Origin: Streptomyces asoensis
Lineage (GTDB): Bacteria; Actinomycetota; Actinomycetes; Streptomycetales; Streptomycetaceae
NCBI RefSeq assembly: GCF_013085465.1
Contig: NZ_CP049838.1
Location: 7,316,001-7,380,000, forward strand
Length of the DNA: 64,000 nt
Reading direction: 5' to 3'
Within the stretch, counting starts at the first letter, position 1; every line of letters begins with the position of its first letter. The notes beneath the pieces were generated by a model. The model worked only from the letters and a program-made list of their open reading frames with translations. It was not told where the DNA came from and searched no databases. The translations under genes were made by a program, and so were the position numbers. Of the stretch, positions 51,206 to 60,502 are shown piece after piece.

Positions 51206-51889
51206 ATGGCACGACCACGGCGCATCGTCCTTGTCCGGCACGGGGAGTCAACGGGCAATGTTGATGACACCGTCTACGAGCGTGAACCCGACCATGCACT
51301 GGCCCTGACCGACCGGGGATGGCAGCAGGCCGAGGAGACGGGAAAGACCCTGCGGGAGGTGTTCGGCCGCGAGCGGGTCAGCGTGTACGTCTCCCCCTAC
51401 CGGCGTACGCATGAGACGCTCCGGGCCTTCCACCTGGACCCCGAGCTCATACGGGTACGTGAAGAGCCCCGGCTGCGCGAGCAGGACTGGGGAAACTGGC
51501 AGGACCGCGACGACGTTCGGTTGCAGAAGACCTACCGGGACGCCTACGGGCACTTCTTCTACCGTTTCGCCCAGGGCGAGAGCGGCGCCGACGTCTACGA
51601 CCGGGTCGGCGGGTTCCTGGAGAGCCTCTTCCGCAGCTTCGAGGCTCCCGACCACCCGCCGAACGTGCTCATCGTGACCCATGGCCTCGCGATGCGGCTG
51701 TTCTGCATGCGCTGGTTCCACTGGACGGTCGCGGAATTCGAGTCCCTCGCGAATCCGGGGAACGCCGAGATGCGGATGCTCGTTCTCGGGGACGACGACA
51801 AATACGCGCTCGACCGGCCCTTCAACCGCTGGCGAGATCCGGAACCGTACGGGATCACCGGGATAGAGTGGCAGAGCGATGACCGCTGA
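51206..51889 (+). CDS. Histidine phosphatase superfamily protein
   Basis: 227 residues of the phosphoglycerate-mutase-like branch. The catalytic His is in IVLVRHGESTGN, the phosphate pocket in VYVSPYRRTHETLRAF, and the second His in VLIVTHGLAMRLF. It is probably a phosphomonoesterase of unknown substrate. The next gene starts 11 nt before this stop, so the two form an operon. Confidence 0.9.
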   Translation: MARPRRIVLVRHGESTGNVDDTVYEREPDHALALTDRGWQQAEETGKTLREVFGRERVSVYVSPYRRTHETLRAFHLDPELIRVREEPRLREQDWGNWQDRDDVRLQKTYRDAYGHFFYRFAQGESGADVYDRVGGFLESLFRSFEAPDHPPNVLIVTHGLAMRLFCMRWFHWTVAEFESLANPGNAEMRMLVLGDDDKYALDRPFNRWRDPEPYGITGIEWQSDDR

Positions 51890-52799
51890 CTCCTCTCCCG
51901 ACCGGCGCCTGGGGCGCGCGCTGGCCAGCCTGCGCGGCCTCGCCGTGGGTGACGCGCTGGGCTCACAGTTCTTCGTGCCGGTGAACTATCCGTTGCTCCA
52001 GCGCCGCGAGCTGCCGCCCGGCCCCTGGCAGTGGACCGACGACACGGAGATGGCCTGCTCCGTCGTGGCCGTCCTGGCCGCCCACCACCGCATCGACCAG
52101 GACGCACTGGCCCAGTTCTTCGCGCGGCACCACGACTTCGACCGCGGGTACGGTCCCGCCGTCAACCGGCTGCTGAGGCTGGTCAGGGAGGGTGCCGACT
52201 GGCGTGAGCTGTCGGCCGCCCTGTTCAACGGGCAGGGGTCCTGGGGCAACGGCGCCGCGATGCGCGTCGCCCCGCTGGGGGCCTGGTACGCGGACGATCC
52301 CGAGCAGGCGACCCATCAGGCCGAGATCTCCGCCTACCCCACGCATCAGCACCGGGAGGCCGTGGTCGGGGCCATGGCCGTCGCCGCGGCCGCCGCGCTG
52401 GTCGGCGCCCCCGGAGGGCCGCCCAGCGCCGAGGCGCTCCTGGACGGCGTCGTCGCACTCGTCCCGAAGAGCGCCGTCGGCGCCGGTCTGCGGCGCGCCA
52501 GGGACATGCTCGACTACGCCGACGCGGCCACCGTCGCGGCAGTGCTGGGCTGCGGGAGGCGGACGTCTGCCCACGACACCGTCCCCTTCGCGGTCTGGTC
52601 GGCGGCACGCGCCCTCGGTGACTACGAGGCGGCGTTCTGGACGACCGCGCAGGTCGGCGGCGATGTGGACACGACGTGCGCCATCGTCGGCGGAATTCTC
52701 GCGTCCGGGAAGGCGGGGGCTCCTCCGGAGGAGTGGGCGCGGCAGGTGGAGGCGCTGCCGGGGTGGATGCCCGCGCGCCACGTGATGCCCGAAGCCTGA
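51879..52799 (+). CDS. ADP-ribosylglycohydrolase family protein
   Basis: 306 residues; the family cleaves ADP-ribosyl bonds on proteins such as nitrogenase reductase. The di-metal pocket is seen in GLAVGDALGSQFF, WTDDTEMACSVVAVL and GGDVDTTCAIVGGILA, all matching DraG-like enzymes. It overlaps the phosphatase gene by 11 nt and is probably translationally coupled to it. The exact substrate is not predictable. Confidence 0.9.
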   Translation: MTADSSPDRRLGRALASLRGLAVGDALGSQFFVPVNYPLLQRRELPPGPWQWTDDTEMACSVVAVLAAHHRIDQDALAQFFARHHDFDRGYGPAVNRLLRLVREGADWRELSAALFNGQGSWGNGAAMRVAPLGAWYADDPEQATHQAEISAYPTHQHREAVVGAMAVAAAAALVGAPGGPPSAEALLDGVVALVPKSAVGAGLRRARDMLDYADAATVAAVLGCGRRTSAHDTVPFAVWSAARALGDYEAAFWTTAQVGGDVDTTCAIVGGILASGKAGAPPEEWARQVEALPGWMPARHVMPEA

Positions 52800-53135
52800 A
52801 AGCGACGCCTGACGTTTTTGACGGCTGAACGCCTCACCGTAGGTCTGGCGTGGTCACGCCGAACGGGGCGGAGCGGCAGCCGTTGCGAACTCTCGGTGTC
52901 CGGCGGGAACTCTGTGTGACGGCCCGCGCGTTCCTCGGACATCCGCTGCGCGACCTGTGCGTGCAGGTGGGCGGGTGACCGTGGGACGACATAGGGGGTG
53001 CGCGTGCGGTTCGACCTGTTGGCGATCATGTTGGTGTCGGTACCGAGAGGCCGCGCGGGCCGACCCGGAAGCGGTGGACGCGCCTTCGGCATGACAGGCG
53101 GTGACGCTCCCGGGTCGGTCGGCGGCGCCGTCCCG
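52800..53135. other. Intergenic region before the MFS gene end
   Basis: This 336-bp stretch lies between convergent genes. The only structure seen is the near-palindrome GGCGTG-GT-CACGCC at 52847-52860. Open frames here lack conserved features. Confidence 0.45.
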
Positions 53136-54683
53136 TCAGCCGGCCGTGGGGCCCGCCGTGCCGGACAGCGCCTCCAGGTCGCTCTTCTGGATACGGATGA
53201 CGAACCAGGCCGTCACCAGAGCGAGTGCGGCCATTGCTGCGGCCGGGACGAAGGCCGTCGAGATGCCGTGCGCGAGTACCTCGTGCCCCCAGGGAGCGGG
53301 CAACTGGTGCGTCTTGGCGAACTCGGCCTTCTGTTCGGGGGTTCCCTCCGTGAGGAACTTCGGCAGTTGTTTCTCCGCCTCGTCCTTGCTGGCCGTGCCG
53401 AAGACGGTCGTCAGGATCGACAGGCCGAGCGAACCTCCCACCTGTTGTGTGGCGTTGAGCAGACCGGACGCGGCGCCCGCTTCGTGCGGGGCGACACCCG
53501 AGACGGCGGTGACCGTCACCGTCACGAAGTTCAGTCCCATGCCGAAGCCGAAGACCACCATCGGTCCGAGCACCCCGCCGACGTAGGAGCTGTCGGGACT
53601 GATGAAGGCCTGCCAGGTGAGGCCGAGCGCCACCAGCGCGGAACCGACGAGCATGAAGGGCTTGGGGCCGACGGCGGGCAGGAAGCGCTGCGACAGACCC
53701 GCGCCCGCAGCGATGGCGACCGTGACGGGGAGGAAGGCGAGACCCGCCTTGATCGGGCTGTAGCCCAGCACGTTCTGCACGAAGAGCACGATGTAGAAGA
53801 ACATGCCGAACATGGCCGCAGCGAGGCTCAGCATGATCACGTACGTACCGGAGCGGTTGCGGTCGGCGAACATCTTCAGCGGAGTGATCGGCTCCTTGGC
53901 CCGCGCCTCCGTGAACACGAAGGCGACCAGCAGGACCAGGGCGACCGCGAAGGCGCTGACGGTCAGACCGTCCCGCCAGCCTTCCTCCGCCGCGCGGATG
54001 AACGCGTAGACCAAGGAGGCCATGCCGAGCGTCGAGGTCAGCGCTCCGGCTATGTCGAAGCGTCCGGGGTGGCGTTCGGACTCGCTGATGTAGAGCGGCG
54101 TGACGAAGGCGATGAGCACCCCGATGGGCACGTTGACGAACAGCACCCAGCGCCAGTCGAGCCACTCGGTGAGCATGCCGCCCGCGAGCAGGCCGATGGC
54201 GCCGCCGCCCGCGGAGACCGCGGCGAAGACGCCGAAGGCCCGGTTCCGCTCCGGCCCTTCAGGGAACGTGGTGGTGATGAGCGCCAGCGAGGTGGGCGAC
54301 GCGATGGCGCCTCCCACGCCCTGGAGGGCGCGTGCGGCGAGCAACTGCCAGGGTTCCTGCGCCAGTCCGCCCAGGAGCGAGGCGAAGGTGAAGAGAAGGA
54401 TGCCGGCCATGAACACTCGTCGCCGGCCGAGGATGTCACCCGCTCTGGCACCGAGCAGCAGCAGGCCGCCGAAGGTGAGCGTGTAGGCGCTGACCACCCA
54501 GGTGAGATCGGTGGTGCTGAAATTGAGCGAGTCTTGAATGTGCGGGAGCGCGATGTTCACAATCGTCGCGTCGAGTACCACCATGAGTTGGCAGGCCGCG
54601 ATCACGGTGAGTGCGATGCCGGGGTGTCCCTCCCGACGGGCCGCCCCGGGTTTCTGGTTCTGAGTCAGCTGAGAGGTTGTCAC
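53136..54683 (-). CDS. MFS drug exporter (DHA2 family)
   Basis: 515 residues, 14 predicted transmembrane helices, of the EmrB/QacA drug:H+ antiporter-2 family. Motif A-like GARAGDILGRRRVFMAGILLF, motif C-like GGGAIGLLAGGMLTEW, and motif D1-like MVVLDATIVNIALPHIQ are visible. GTG 54683 follows GGGGGAC. It diverges from the TetR gene across two identical operators, so it is almost certainly repressed by that regulator and exports its inducer. Confidence 0.92.
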   Translation of the reverse strand: MTTSQLTQNQKPGAARREGHPGIALTVIAACQLMVVLDATIVNIALPHIQDSLNFSTTDLTWVVSAYTLTFGGLLLLGARAGDILGRRRVFMAGILLFTFASLLGGLAQEPWQLLAARALQGVGGAIASPTSLALITTTFPEGPERNRAFGVFAAVSAGGGAIGLLAGGMLTEWLDWRWVLFVNVPIGVLIAFVTPLYISESERHPGRFDIAGALTSTLGMASLVYAFIRAAEEGWRDGLTVSAFAVALVLLVAFVFTEARAKEPITPLKMFADRNRSGTYVIMLSLAAAMFGMFFYIVLFVQNVLGYSPIKAGLAFLPVTVAIAAGAGLSQRFLPAVGPKPFMLVGSALVALGLTWQAFISPDSSYVGGVLGPMVVFGFGMGLNFVTVTVTAVSGVAPHEAGAASGLLNATQQVGGSLGLSILTTVFGTASKDEAEKQLPKFLTEGTPEQKAEFAKTHQLPAPWGHEVLAHGISTAFVPAAAMAALALVTAWFVIRIQKSDLEALSGTAGPTAG

Positions 54684-54706
54684 TATGAGTCCCCCACAAG
54701 AGCATT

Positions 54707-54726
54707 AGTGAACGATGGCGTTCACT
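54707..54726. promoter_or_regulatory. TetR operator 1
   Basis: AGTGAACG-ATGG-CGTTCACT: a perfect inverted repeat with 8-bp arms in the divergent region, 24 bp before the MFS gene start. Confidence 0.8.
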
Positions 54727-54754
54727 GGCCCGTCAACGGTAGTGAGTTCTTCAT

Positions 54755-54774
54755 AGTGAACGCAAGCGTTCACT
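54755..54774. promoter_or_regulatory. TetR operator 2
   Basis: AGTGAACG-CAAG-CGTTCACT: the same 8-bp arms as operator 1 with a different 4-bp spacer, centred 48 bp away. The repetition strongly supports a specific regulator-binding site. Confidence 0.8.
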
Positions 54775-54870
54775 CGCGGCGTCGCCTCGCGGCGTGTCCC
54801 CCGTCGCGGTCGCGCAGAGCCTCGCTCCACCCCCTGATCCCCGCTTCCTCTGCTCGCTGGAGATACTCGG

Positions 54871-55494
54871 ATGGTTACTTCGCGCTGGACGGCCGCCCCC
54901 GCTCGGGCGTCCTCTCCCCGCCGGCGCGGCGCCGTGCTCGAACGTGCGATTCTCGATGCCACGCTGGAGCAGTTGGGCACCGTCGGCTGGAACGGCCTCA
55001 CCATGGAGGGAGTGGCGTCCGGCGCTCAGACCGGCAAGGCCGCCGTCTACCGCCGCTGGCCCTCCAAGGAGGCCCTTGTCGCGGACGCCCTGCGGGCCGG
55101 ATTGCCCCGGCTGGATGCCGTACCCGATCTGGGCAGCGTGCGTGAGGATCTGATGGCGCTGTGCCGTGACGCCCGTGACGCGATGTTTTCCCGTCCCGGT
55201 TTCGCCTTGCGTTCGATCATTCACGAATGCGATCCGATCCAGGCGGAACGCTTCCATACCTTGATCATCGAGGGGGTGGTGGAGCCGACCGTGAAACTGC
55301 TGCACGAGGTAGTCACCCGCGGAATCGAGCGAGGTGAGGTGCGGTCCGACGCGGCGAATGGCTATGTCTTCGATGCCATTCCGGCCATGATGATGTATCG
55401 GTCGAAGATGTGCGGGTGCGAATGGAATGATCGCGAACTCGATGAGATGATCGACCGGCTCATGCTGCCGCTGCTGCGGCCGGACATGCCCTGA
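54871..55494 (+). CDS. TetR family transcriptional regulator
   Basis: 207 residues. The helix-turn-helix is LTMEGVASGAQTGKAAVYRRWPSKEALVADAL at about residues 40-75. The C-terminal part resembles the TetR_C_11-type ligand domain of AcrR-like repressors. It diverges from the MFS exporter gene with two identical 20-bp inverted repeats between them. It probably represses both itself and the exporter until a drug binds. Confidence 0.92.
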   Translation: MVTSRWTAAPARASSPRRRGAVLERAILDATLEQLGTVGWNGLTMEGVASGAQTGKAAVYRRWPSKEALVADALRAGLPRLDAVPDLGSVREDLMALCRDARDAMFSRPGFALRSIIHECDPIQAERFHTLIIEGVVEPTVKLLHEVVTRGIERGEVRSDAANGYVFDAIPAMMMYRSKMCGCEWNDRELDEMIDRLMLPLLRPDMP

Positions 55495-55587
55495 GCGCGG
55501 ATTCGGCGCCGTTGTGATCGGTCGGCGAGGGGCCGGCGCCGACCGGGGTGTCGCGACGGGATCCCGGCGGCGTAATCTAAGGACGCC

Positions 55588-56289
55588 ATGCCGTACGAAC
55601 CACCCACTCACACCGTCGAGCGCTCCCTCCGCGCCACGACCGGAGCGAAGGTCATTGCCGGTGTCGACGAGGTGGGCCGCGGTGCCTGGGCCGGGCCCGT
55701 CACCGTCTGCGCGGCCGTCACCGGACTCCGTCGGCCCCCCGTAGGTCTCACCGATTCCAAGCTGCTCACCGTCAAGCGGCGTAATGAGCTTTCCCAGGAG
55801 CTGCTGAAGTGGGTGACGTCGCACGCTCTGGGGCACGCCTCCCCGGAGGAGATCGACGACCTGGGGATGACCGCCGCGCTCCGGCTCGCCGCCGGGCGGG
55901 CCCTGGAGGCCCTCCCCGTCCGCCCGGACGCGGTGATCCTCGACGGGAAGCACGACTACCTCGGCGCGCCGTGGAGGGTCCGCACGGTGATCAAGGGCGA
56001 CCAGTCCTGCGTGGCGGTCGCGGCGGCCTCGGTGATCGCCAAGGTCCAGCGCGACAAAATGATGGCCGAACTGGGTATCGACCATGCAGACTTCGGTTTT
56101 GCGGACAATGCCGGGTATCCGTCACCCGTGCACAAGGCCGCGTTGGAGGAGCGGGGACCCACTCCGTTCCACCGGTTGTCGTGGGCGTATCTTGATGCGC
56201 TGCCCCAGTGGCGGCACCTCAAGAAGGCCCGTACCTGGGCGAGCGGGAGCGTTCCAGGAGTCGAAGGTCAACTTGGCTTCGACTTCTGA
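55588..56289 (+). CDS. rnhB: Ribonuclease HII
   Basis: 233 residues; removes ribonucleotides from RNA-DNA hybrids. The catalytic acidic residues are in [15 protein letters not shown] (Asp and Glu), [13 protein letters not shown], and the helix with [22 protein letters not shown] is the conserved substrate loop. The gene stands alone with ATG 55588. Confidence 0.96.
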   Translation: MPYEPPTHTVERSLRATTGAKVIAGVDEVGRGAWAGPVTVCAAVTGLRRPPVGLTDSKLLTVKRRNELSQELLKWVTSHALGHASPEEIDDLGMTAALRLAAGRALEALPVRPDAVILDGKHDYLGAPWRVRTVIKGDQSCVAVAAASVIAKVQRDKMMAELGIDHADFGFADNAGYPSPVHKAALEERGPTPFHRLSWAYLDALPQWRHLKKARTWASGSVPGVEGQLGFDF

Positions 56290-56357
56290 CGATTCCGGTC
56301 GCACTGATGTGCCACCCGCTGGCGCTTGTCGTACCAACGTTTGATAGATAACAGCTC

Positions 56358-56996
56358 ATGCCTCTCATTCCCCAGGAGCCTCAGATTCACGAGAGTGCCC
56401 AGGGTCCCCGCGCCACTCCGGCCAGCGGCCGCACAGCGCCGACCCCTCGACCTGTACCCGGACCCCGTCCCGCGGCTCCGTCGCGTCCCGGTCGTCCCGG
56501 ACCCGTCCGGCCCACGCCACCGGCGCAACGCGCGCCGCGTGACGTGGCCGCCAAGCCCGGGCCGTCGGCCCCGGCCGCCCCTGCCGTCGCGGCGTCCGCT
56601 TCGGTGACTCCCCAGGTCCAGTTGATCCCGGCCTCGGCCGAGGGCGCGCTGGACGCCGCCGAGGAGGCCGTGGACCTCCTCCTGGACTCGGGCCGTACTC
56701 CGGGGGACGTGCTGGTGGTCACCACCGGCGAGCAGCACCCCTGGGCCACCCATGAACTGTCCTTCGGCGAGGCGCCCTACTGGGCGCAGCATGACGCGGG
56801 AGACGACGTCTTCTACGCCGATGCCGCAGTGGTGGACCGGGCGGGCGTGCGTCCCGTCGTCGTGGTCGCCGTCAACGGCGGACCCGACACCGTGGCCGCC
56901 ACCGTTCTGCCGCTGGCCCGCGCCAGGGCCGCCGGCCTGCTGATCGTCTGTGGCGACCCGCAGCAGATCAACGCGGCGTTGGGCGCGGGCGTCTGA
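56358..56996 (+). CDS. Conserved hypothetical protein, Pro-rich N-terminus
   Basis: 212 residues. Residues 1-90 are a low-complexity Pro/Ala/Arg region. The C-terminal 120 residues form an alpha/beta domain: EEAVDLLLDSGRTPGDVLVVTTGEQHPW, DVFYADAAVVDRAGVRPVVVVAVNG and AAGLLIVCGDPQQINAALG. I do not recognise the family. The same order beside rnhB and recQ is common in Streptomyces. A TAGATA hexamer lies 7 nt before the ATG. Confidence 0.75.
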   Translation: MPLIPQEPQIHESAQGPRATPASGRTAPTPRPVPGPRPAAPSRPGRPGPVRPTPPAQRAPRDVAAKPGPSAPAAPAVAASASVTPQVQLIPASAEGALDAAEEAVDLLLDSGRTPGDVLVVTTGEQHPWATHELSFGEAPYWAQHDAGDDVFYADAAVVDRAGVRPVVVVAVNGGPDTVAATVLPLARARAAGLLIVCGDPQQINAALGAGV

Positions 56997-57125
56997 GCCG
57001 GCTCCGGTAGGCCGGTAGGCGCCGGGGTCACGGAGGCGTCGCTGTTGCGGCGCCTCTGTGGTGTGCCCGTGCGGTACGACGTTGCGCGTGCCGGACGGCC
57101 CAGGTCCCGGCGCGTGACGATGAAT

Positions 57126-57163
57126 GTCGGCCCCCGGGAGGTTTGCGCCCCTCGGGGGCCGAC
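57126..57163. terminator. Convergent terminator
   Basis: GTCGGCCCCCG and CGGGGGCCGAC form an 11-bp stem with a 16-nt interior, between the genes ending at 56996 (plus) and 57197 (minus). Confidence 0.8.
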
Positions 57164-57196
57164 TTCTATTGCGGGTCCTTGGCCGACAGGCCGCTC

Positions 57197-57817
57197 TCAG
57201 CGGGCAGCCGCGCGACGCAGTACCTCCGAGGCGGCGCCGCCGGTCCGGGGCAGCGGCGGTGGGGCCTCGGACAGGGCGAAGGGTTCCGGAGTCGAATCCG
57301 CGTGGGGCCGACGGCCTCCGCGACCCTCGCCGAGGACCTGCCAGCCGTCCCGGGTGAGAGTGATGTACGCCCCACAGCGCAGCCCGTGCAACGTGCAGGC
57401 ATCTCGCAGACCCCACATCCACGCCCCGTCCTCCTCCGTCCAGCGTGCGTCGCCGTCCCGGCAGTAGAGCAGCACGGCGGTGCGCACGGGCGTGCGCAGC
57501 CGCAGGTCGTGCGGGATGACCCGGCGCAGCTGGGCGAGCAGGGCGTTGCGGAACATCCAGCCGTCGGCCGATGCCTGGCGCCGGGTGAACGAGGCGCTGG
57601 CCCGCACCCGTTCCTCCGGGTCGAGTACGGCCACGATCGCGGTGGCCGGCCGTGGCCGGTGCCGCGAGTGCAGTCCGCTGACGACTTCCCGCGGGTTGCG
57701 CAGCAGCGGGATGCCGGCCGCTGCCCATTCGGCGGGCTCGAGCAAGCGGGTGGCGGAGGTGGCGGACGTGGACGTCGACAACGATGCCGCCGAGGACGGA
57801 GCGAATCCGAAGGTCAC
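57197..57817 (-). CDS. Conserved hypothetical protein
   Basis: 206 residues, start GTG 57817 after GGGAGG. Recognisable stretches are LEPAEWAAAGIPLLRNPREVVSGLHSRHR, TAIVAVLDPEERVRASASF, VIPHDLRLRTPVRTAVLLYCRDGDARWTEEDGAWMWGLRDACTLHGLRCGAYITLTRDGW-like sequence, and a Pro/Arg-rich tail. The mid-part resembles a small JAB/RadC-type fold, but I cannot confirm it. The gene order near recQ is conserved in Streptomyces. Confidence 0.7.
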   Translation of the reverse strand: MTFGFAPSSAASLSTSTSATSATRLLEPAEWAAAGIPLLRNPREVVSGLHSRHRPRPATAIVAVLDPEERVRASASFTRRQASADGWMFRNALLAQLRRVIPHDLRLRTPVRTAVLLYCRDGDARWTEEDGAWMWGLRDACTLHGLRCGAYITLTRDGWQVLGEGRGGRRPHADSTPEPFALSEAPPPLPRTGGAASEVLRRAAAR

Positions 57818-58172
57818 GATCCTCCCTTCGGCTACGGCCCACACTGCGGGCGGGTCGGATTCGGGGGAGCGCACGCCGCAGCAGAGCCCTACCGGACTAC
57901 GGGCGAGCCGTGCGGGGAGCGGACCTCAATTCTTCCTGCCGAACTTGGATGCGGCAACGAGCAATTGGGGCCACCGACCGTTATGTGACGATGAGTGACT
58001 TATATCCTTACCCAGTGATTCGCGGAAGGACACGTGAGCCGGCAGCTCACGCCTTGTGAGTGCTTCTGGAGCAGCGATTCGACGGGCAGTCACACCGGCA
58101 CACCGACGCCGAGGCGCCACCGGAAGGCGGCCGGAGACGCTCGGGGCGGGCCTCGTCGGTCGCCACCTGTGG
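57818..58172. other. Upstream region of the hypothetical gene / recQ 3' side
   Basis: This 355-bp stretch holds the promoter of the minus-strand gene ending at 57197 and a recQ-side hairpin at 58033-58051. An AT-rich patch occurs near 57985-58010. No gene is seen. Confidence 0.5.
58033..58051 (-). terminator. Hairpin downstream of recQ
   Basis: CGTGAGC-CGGCA-GCTCACG is a perfect 7-bp stem about 120 nt past the recQ stop. It could terminate the recQ transcript. Confidence 0.5.
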
Positions 58173-60338
58173 TCAGCCTTGCACGGCCAGTACCAGAGGC
58201 AACACCCCGTGCGCGCCCGCGCGACGGAGCATCCGGGCCGCGACCGCGAGGGTCCAGCCCGTCTCGGTGTAGTCGTCCACGAGCAGAACGGGCCCTGGGG
58301 CCTCGGTGAGCGCGGCGGCGAGTGCGGGCGGCACCTCCAGCATGCCGTGGAGCGCCTTGAGACGTTGGGCGCTGTTGCTCCGGGAGATCGGTGAGGCGTC
58401 AGCGGTGTACTCCACCGAGCCCAGGAGCGGCAGCCGGCCGACTTCGGCGATGCGCGCGCCCAGCGAGTGGATCAACCGCGGTCGGGTGCGGGAGGCGATG
58501 GTGACCACGCCGACCGGGCGCGGCGATGCGTCGGCCACCGCGGAGGCCCAACCGCCGGGACCCTTCGCCCAGTCGGCCAGCACCCCCACCACGGCCCTCG
58601 CCACATCGTCCGGAACCGGCTCGTCGGAAGCATGGGCAGTGAGCATCGGGCGCAGCCGGTTGCCCCAGCCGATGTCGGAGAGGCGCCCCAAAGCACGCCC
58701 GGTCGACGCCTGTTCACCGGCCGGAATGCGCCCCTTGAGCTCCACGCCGATCGCCGGGAGGCCGGTCGGCCACATCCGGCGGGGCTCCACCTCGACGCCC
58801 GCGCGGCCCAGGTCCACTCGCGCGGCGTCCAGTGCGGCCGTGGACGTCTCGGCGGCGTAACGCGCCCCCGCGCAGTTGTCGCAGCGGCCGCAGGGCTTGG
58901 CGCCTTCGTCGTCGAGCTGGCGCTGAAGGAACTCCATCCGGCAGTCCGTCGTCGACGCGTACTGCCGCATCGCCTCCTGCTCGGCCTTGCGCTGCCGGGC
59001 GACCCACTCGTACCGCTCGGTCTCGTACCTCCAGGGCTGTCCGGTCGCGAGCCAGCCGCCCTTGACGCGCTTGACCGCCCCGTCCACGTCGAGGACCTTG
59101 AGCATGGTCTCCAGGCGGGAGCGGCGCAGCTCCACCAAGGGCTCCAGGGCGGGCAGCGACACGGGCCGCTCCGCGCGCGCGAGGACATCCAGGGTGCGGC
59201 GCACCAGCTCCTCCGACGGGAAGGCGAGCGACGCGAAGTACTCCCAGATCGCCTCGTCCTCCTTCCCCGGCAGCAGAAGGACCTCCGCGTGCTCCACACC
59301 ACGTCCGGCGCGGCCCACCTGCTGGTAGTACGCGATGGGGGAGGAGGGCGAGCCCAGGTGCACGACGAATCCGAGGTCGGGCTTGTCGAAGCCCATGCCG
59401 AGCGCGGAGGTGGCGACCAGCGCCTTGACCTTGTTGGCCAGCAGGTCCTCTTCGGCCTGCTGCCGGTCGGCGTTCTCCGTGCGTCCGGTGTACGAGGCGA
59501 CGATGTGGCCGCGCTGCCGGAGGAAGGCCGTGACCTCCTCCGCGGCGGCGACGGTGAGCGTATAGACGATTCCGGAGCCGGGCAGGTCGTCGAAGTGATC
59601 GGCGAGCCACGCCATCCGGTGAGCGGCGTCGGGCAGCCGCAGCACGTTCAGGCTGAGGCTCTCGCGGTCCAGGGGGCCGCGCAGCACCAGGGCGTCCGAG
59701 GTGCCGCCGGTGCCGAGCTGTTCGGCGACATCAGCGGTCACGCGCGCGTTGGCGGTCGCGGTCGTCGCGAGTACCGGTACGCCCGGCGGGAGATCGGTGA
59801 GCATGGTCCGCAGCCGCCGGTAGTCCGGGCGGAAGTCGTGGCCCCAGTCGGAGATGCAGTGGGCCTCGTCGACCACGAGCAGTCCGGTCGCGGCCGCCAG
59901 TGCGGGCAGTACCTCGTCACGGAAGTCCGGGTTGTTCAGCCGCTCCGGGCTGACCAGCAGGACGTCGACCTCACCGGCGGCGATCTCGGCCTGCACGGTG
60001 GCCCACTCCTCGGTGTTCGAGGAGTTGATGGTCCGTGCGTGGATACCGGCCCGGGCCGCGGCCTCGACCTGGTTGCGCATCAGGGCGAGCAGCGGGGAGA
60101 CGATCACCGTGGGGCCGGAACCGCGGGCTCGGAGCAGGGAGGTCGCCACGAAATAGACGGCGGACTTGCCCCACCCCGTCCGCTGCACCACCAGGGCCCG
60201 GCGCCGGTCCGCGACCAGCGCCTCGATCGCCCGCCACTGGTCCTCGCGCAGCCGGGCCACGCCCGTGGCGTCACCGACGAGGCGGGCGAGGACGGTGTCG
60301 GCGTCGGCCCGGAGATCCGCGTTGCTCGTGTGCTCCAT
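58173..60338 (-). CDS. recQ: RecQ-type DNA helicase fused to a phosphoribosyltransferase-like domain
   Basis: 721 residues. Helicase motifs: Walker [38 protein letters not shown], motif [11 protein letters not shown], and QVGRAGRG. The RecQ zinc site is [26 protein letters not shown]. The last 60 residues end in [16 protein letters not shown] and a following helix, matching the PRPP-binding loop of type I phosphoribosyltransferases (compare VLLVDDVxTTGAT of ComF). It unwinds DNA in recombination and repair; the extra domain's role is unknown. ATG 60338 is preferred; the frame runs on upstream without conservation. Confidence 0.9.
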   Translation of the reverse strand: MEHTSNADLRADADTVLARLVGDATGVARLREDQWRAIEALVADRRRALVVQRTGWGKSAVYFVATSLLRARGSGPTVIVSPLLALMRNQVEAAARAGIHARTINSSNTEEWATVQAEIAAGEVDVLLVSPERLNNPDFRDEVLPALAAATGLLVVDEAHCISDWGHDFRPDYRRLRTMLTDLPPGVPVLATTATANARVTADVAEQLGTGGTSDALVLRGPLDRESLSLNVLRLPDAAHRMAWLADHFDDLPGSGIVYTLTVAAAEEVTAFLRQRGHIVASYTGRTENADRQQAEEDLLANKVKALVATSALGMGFDKPDLGFVVHLGSPSSPIAYYQQVGRAGRGVEHAEVLLLPGKEDEAIWEYFASLAFPSEELVRRTLDVLARAERPVSLPALEPLVELRRSRLETMLKVLDVDGAVKRVKGGWLATGQPWRYETERYEWVARQRKAEQEAMRQYASTTDCRMEFLQRQLDDEGAKPCGRCDNCAGARYAAETSTAALDAARVDLGRAGVEVEPRRMWPTGLPAIGVELKGRIPAGEQASTGRALGRLSDIGWGNRLRPMLTAHASDEPVPDDVARAVVGVLADWAKGPGGWASAVADASPRPVGVVTIASRTRPRLIHSLGARIAEVGRLPLLGSVEYTADASPISRSNSAQRLKALHGMLEVPPALAAALTEAPGPVLLVDDYTETGWTLAVAARMLRRAGAHGVLPLVLAVQG

Positions 60339-60454
60339 GCCCCCATACAACAGGACGGCGCTGACAATCCGGTCAGTGACGGGAGGGAGCAGGGCGTTGC
60401 TCGGCGGCGACGCGGCCCCTCCACTCCGGATGCCTGACGTGTTCCTGATCGGAC

Positions 60455-60463
60455 TTATCCACA
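60455..60463. promoter_or_regulatory. DnaA-box-like TTATCCACA
   Basis: TTATCCACA in the divergent region between recQ and the DUF4192 gene, part of a 13-mer (TTATCCACAGGCC) identical to one in the recA leader at 137-149. Confidence 0.55.
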
Positions 60464-60502
60464 GGCCAAGCGGAACCTCATGATCCGCGAGATCGTCGGC
60501 GC

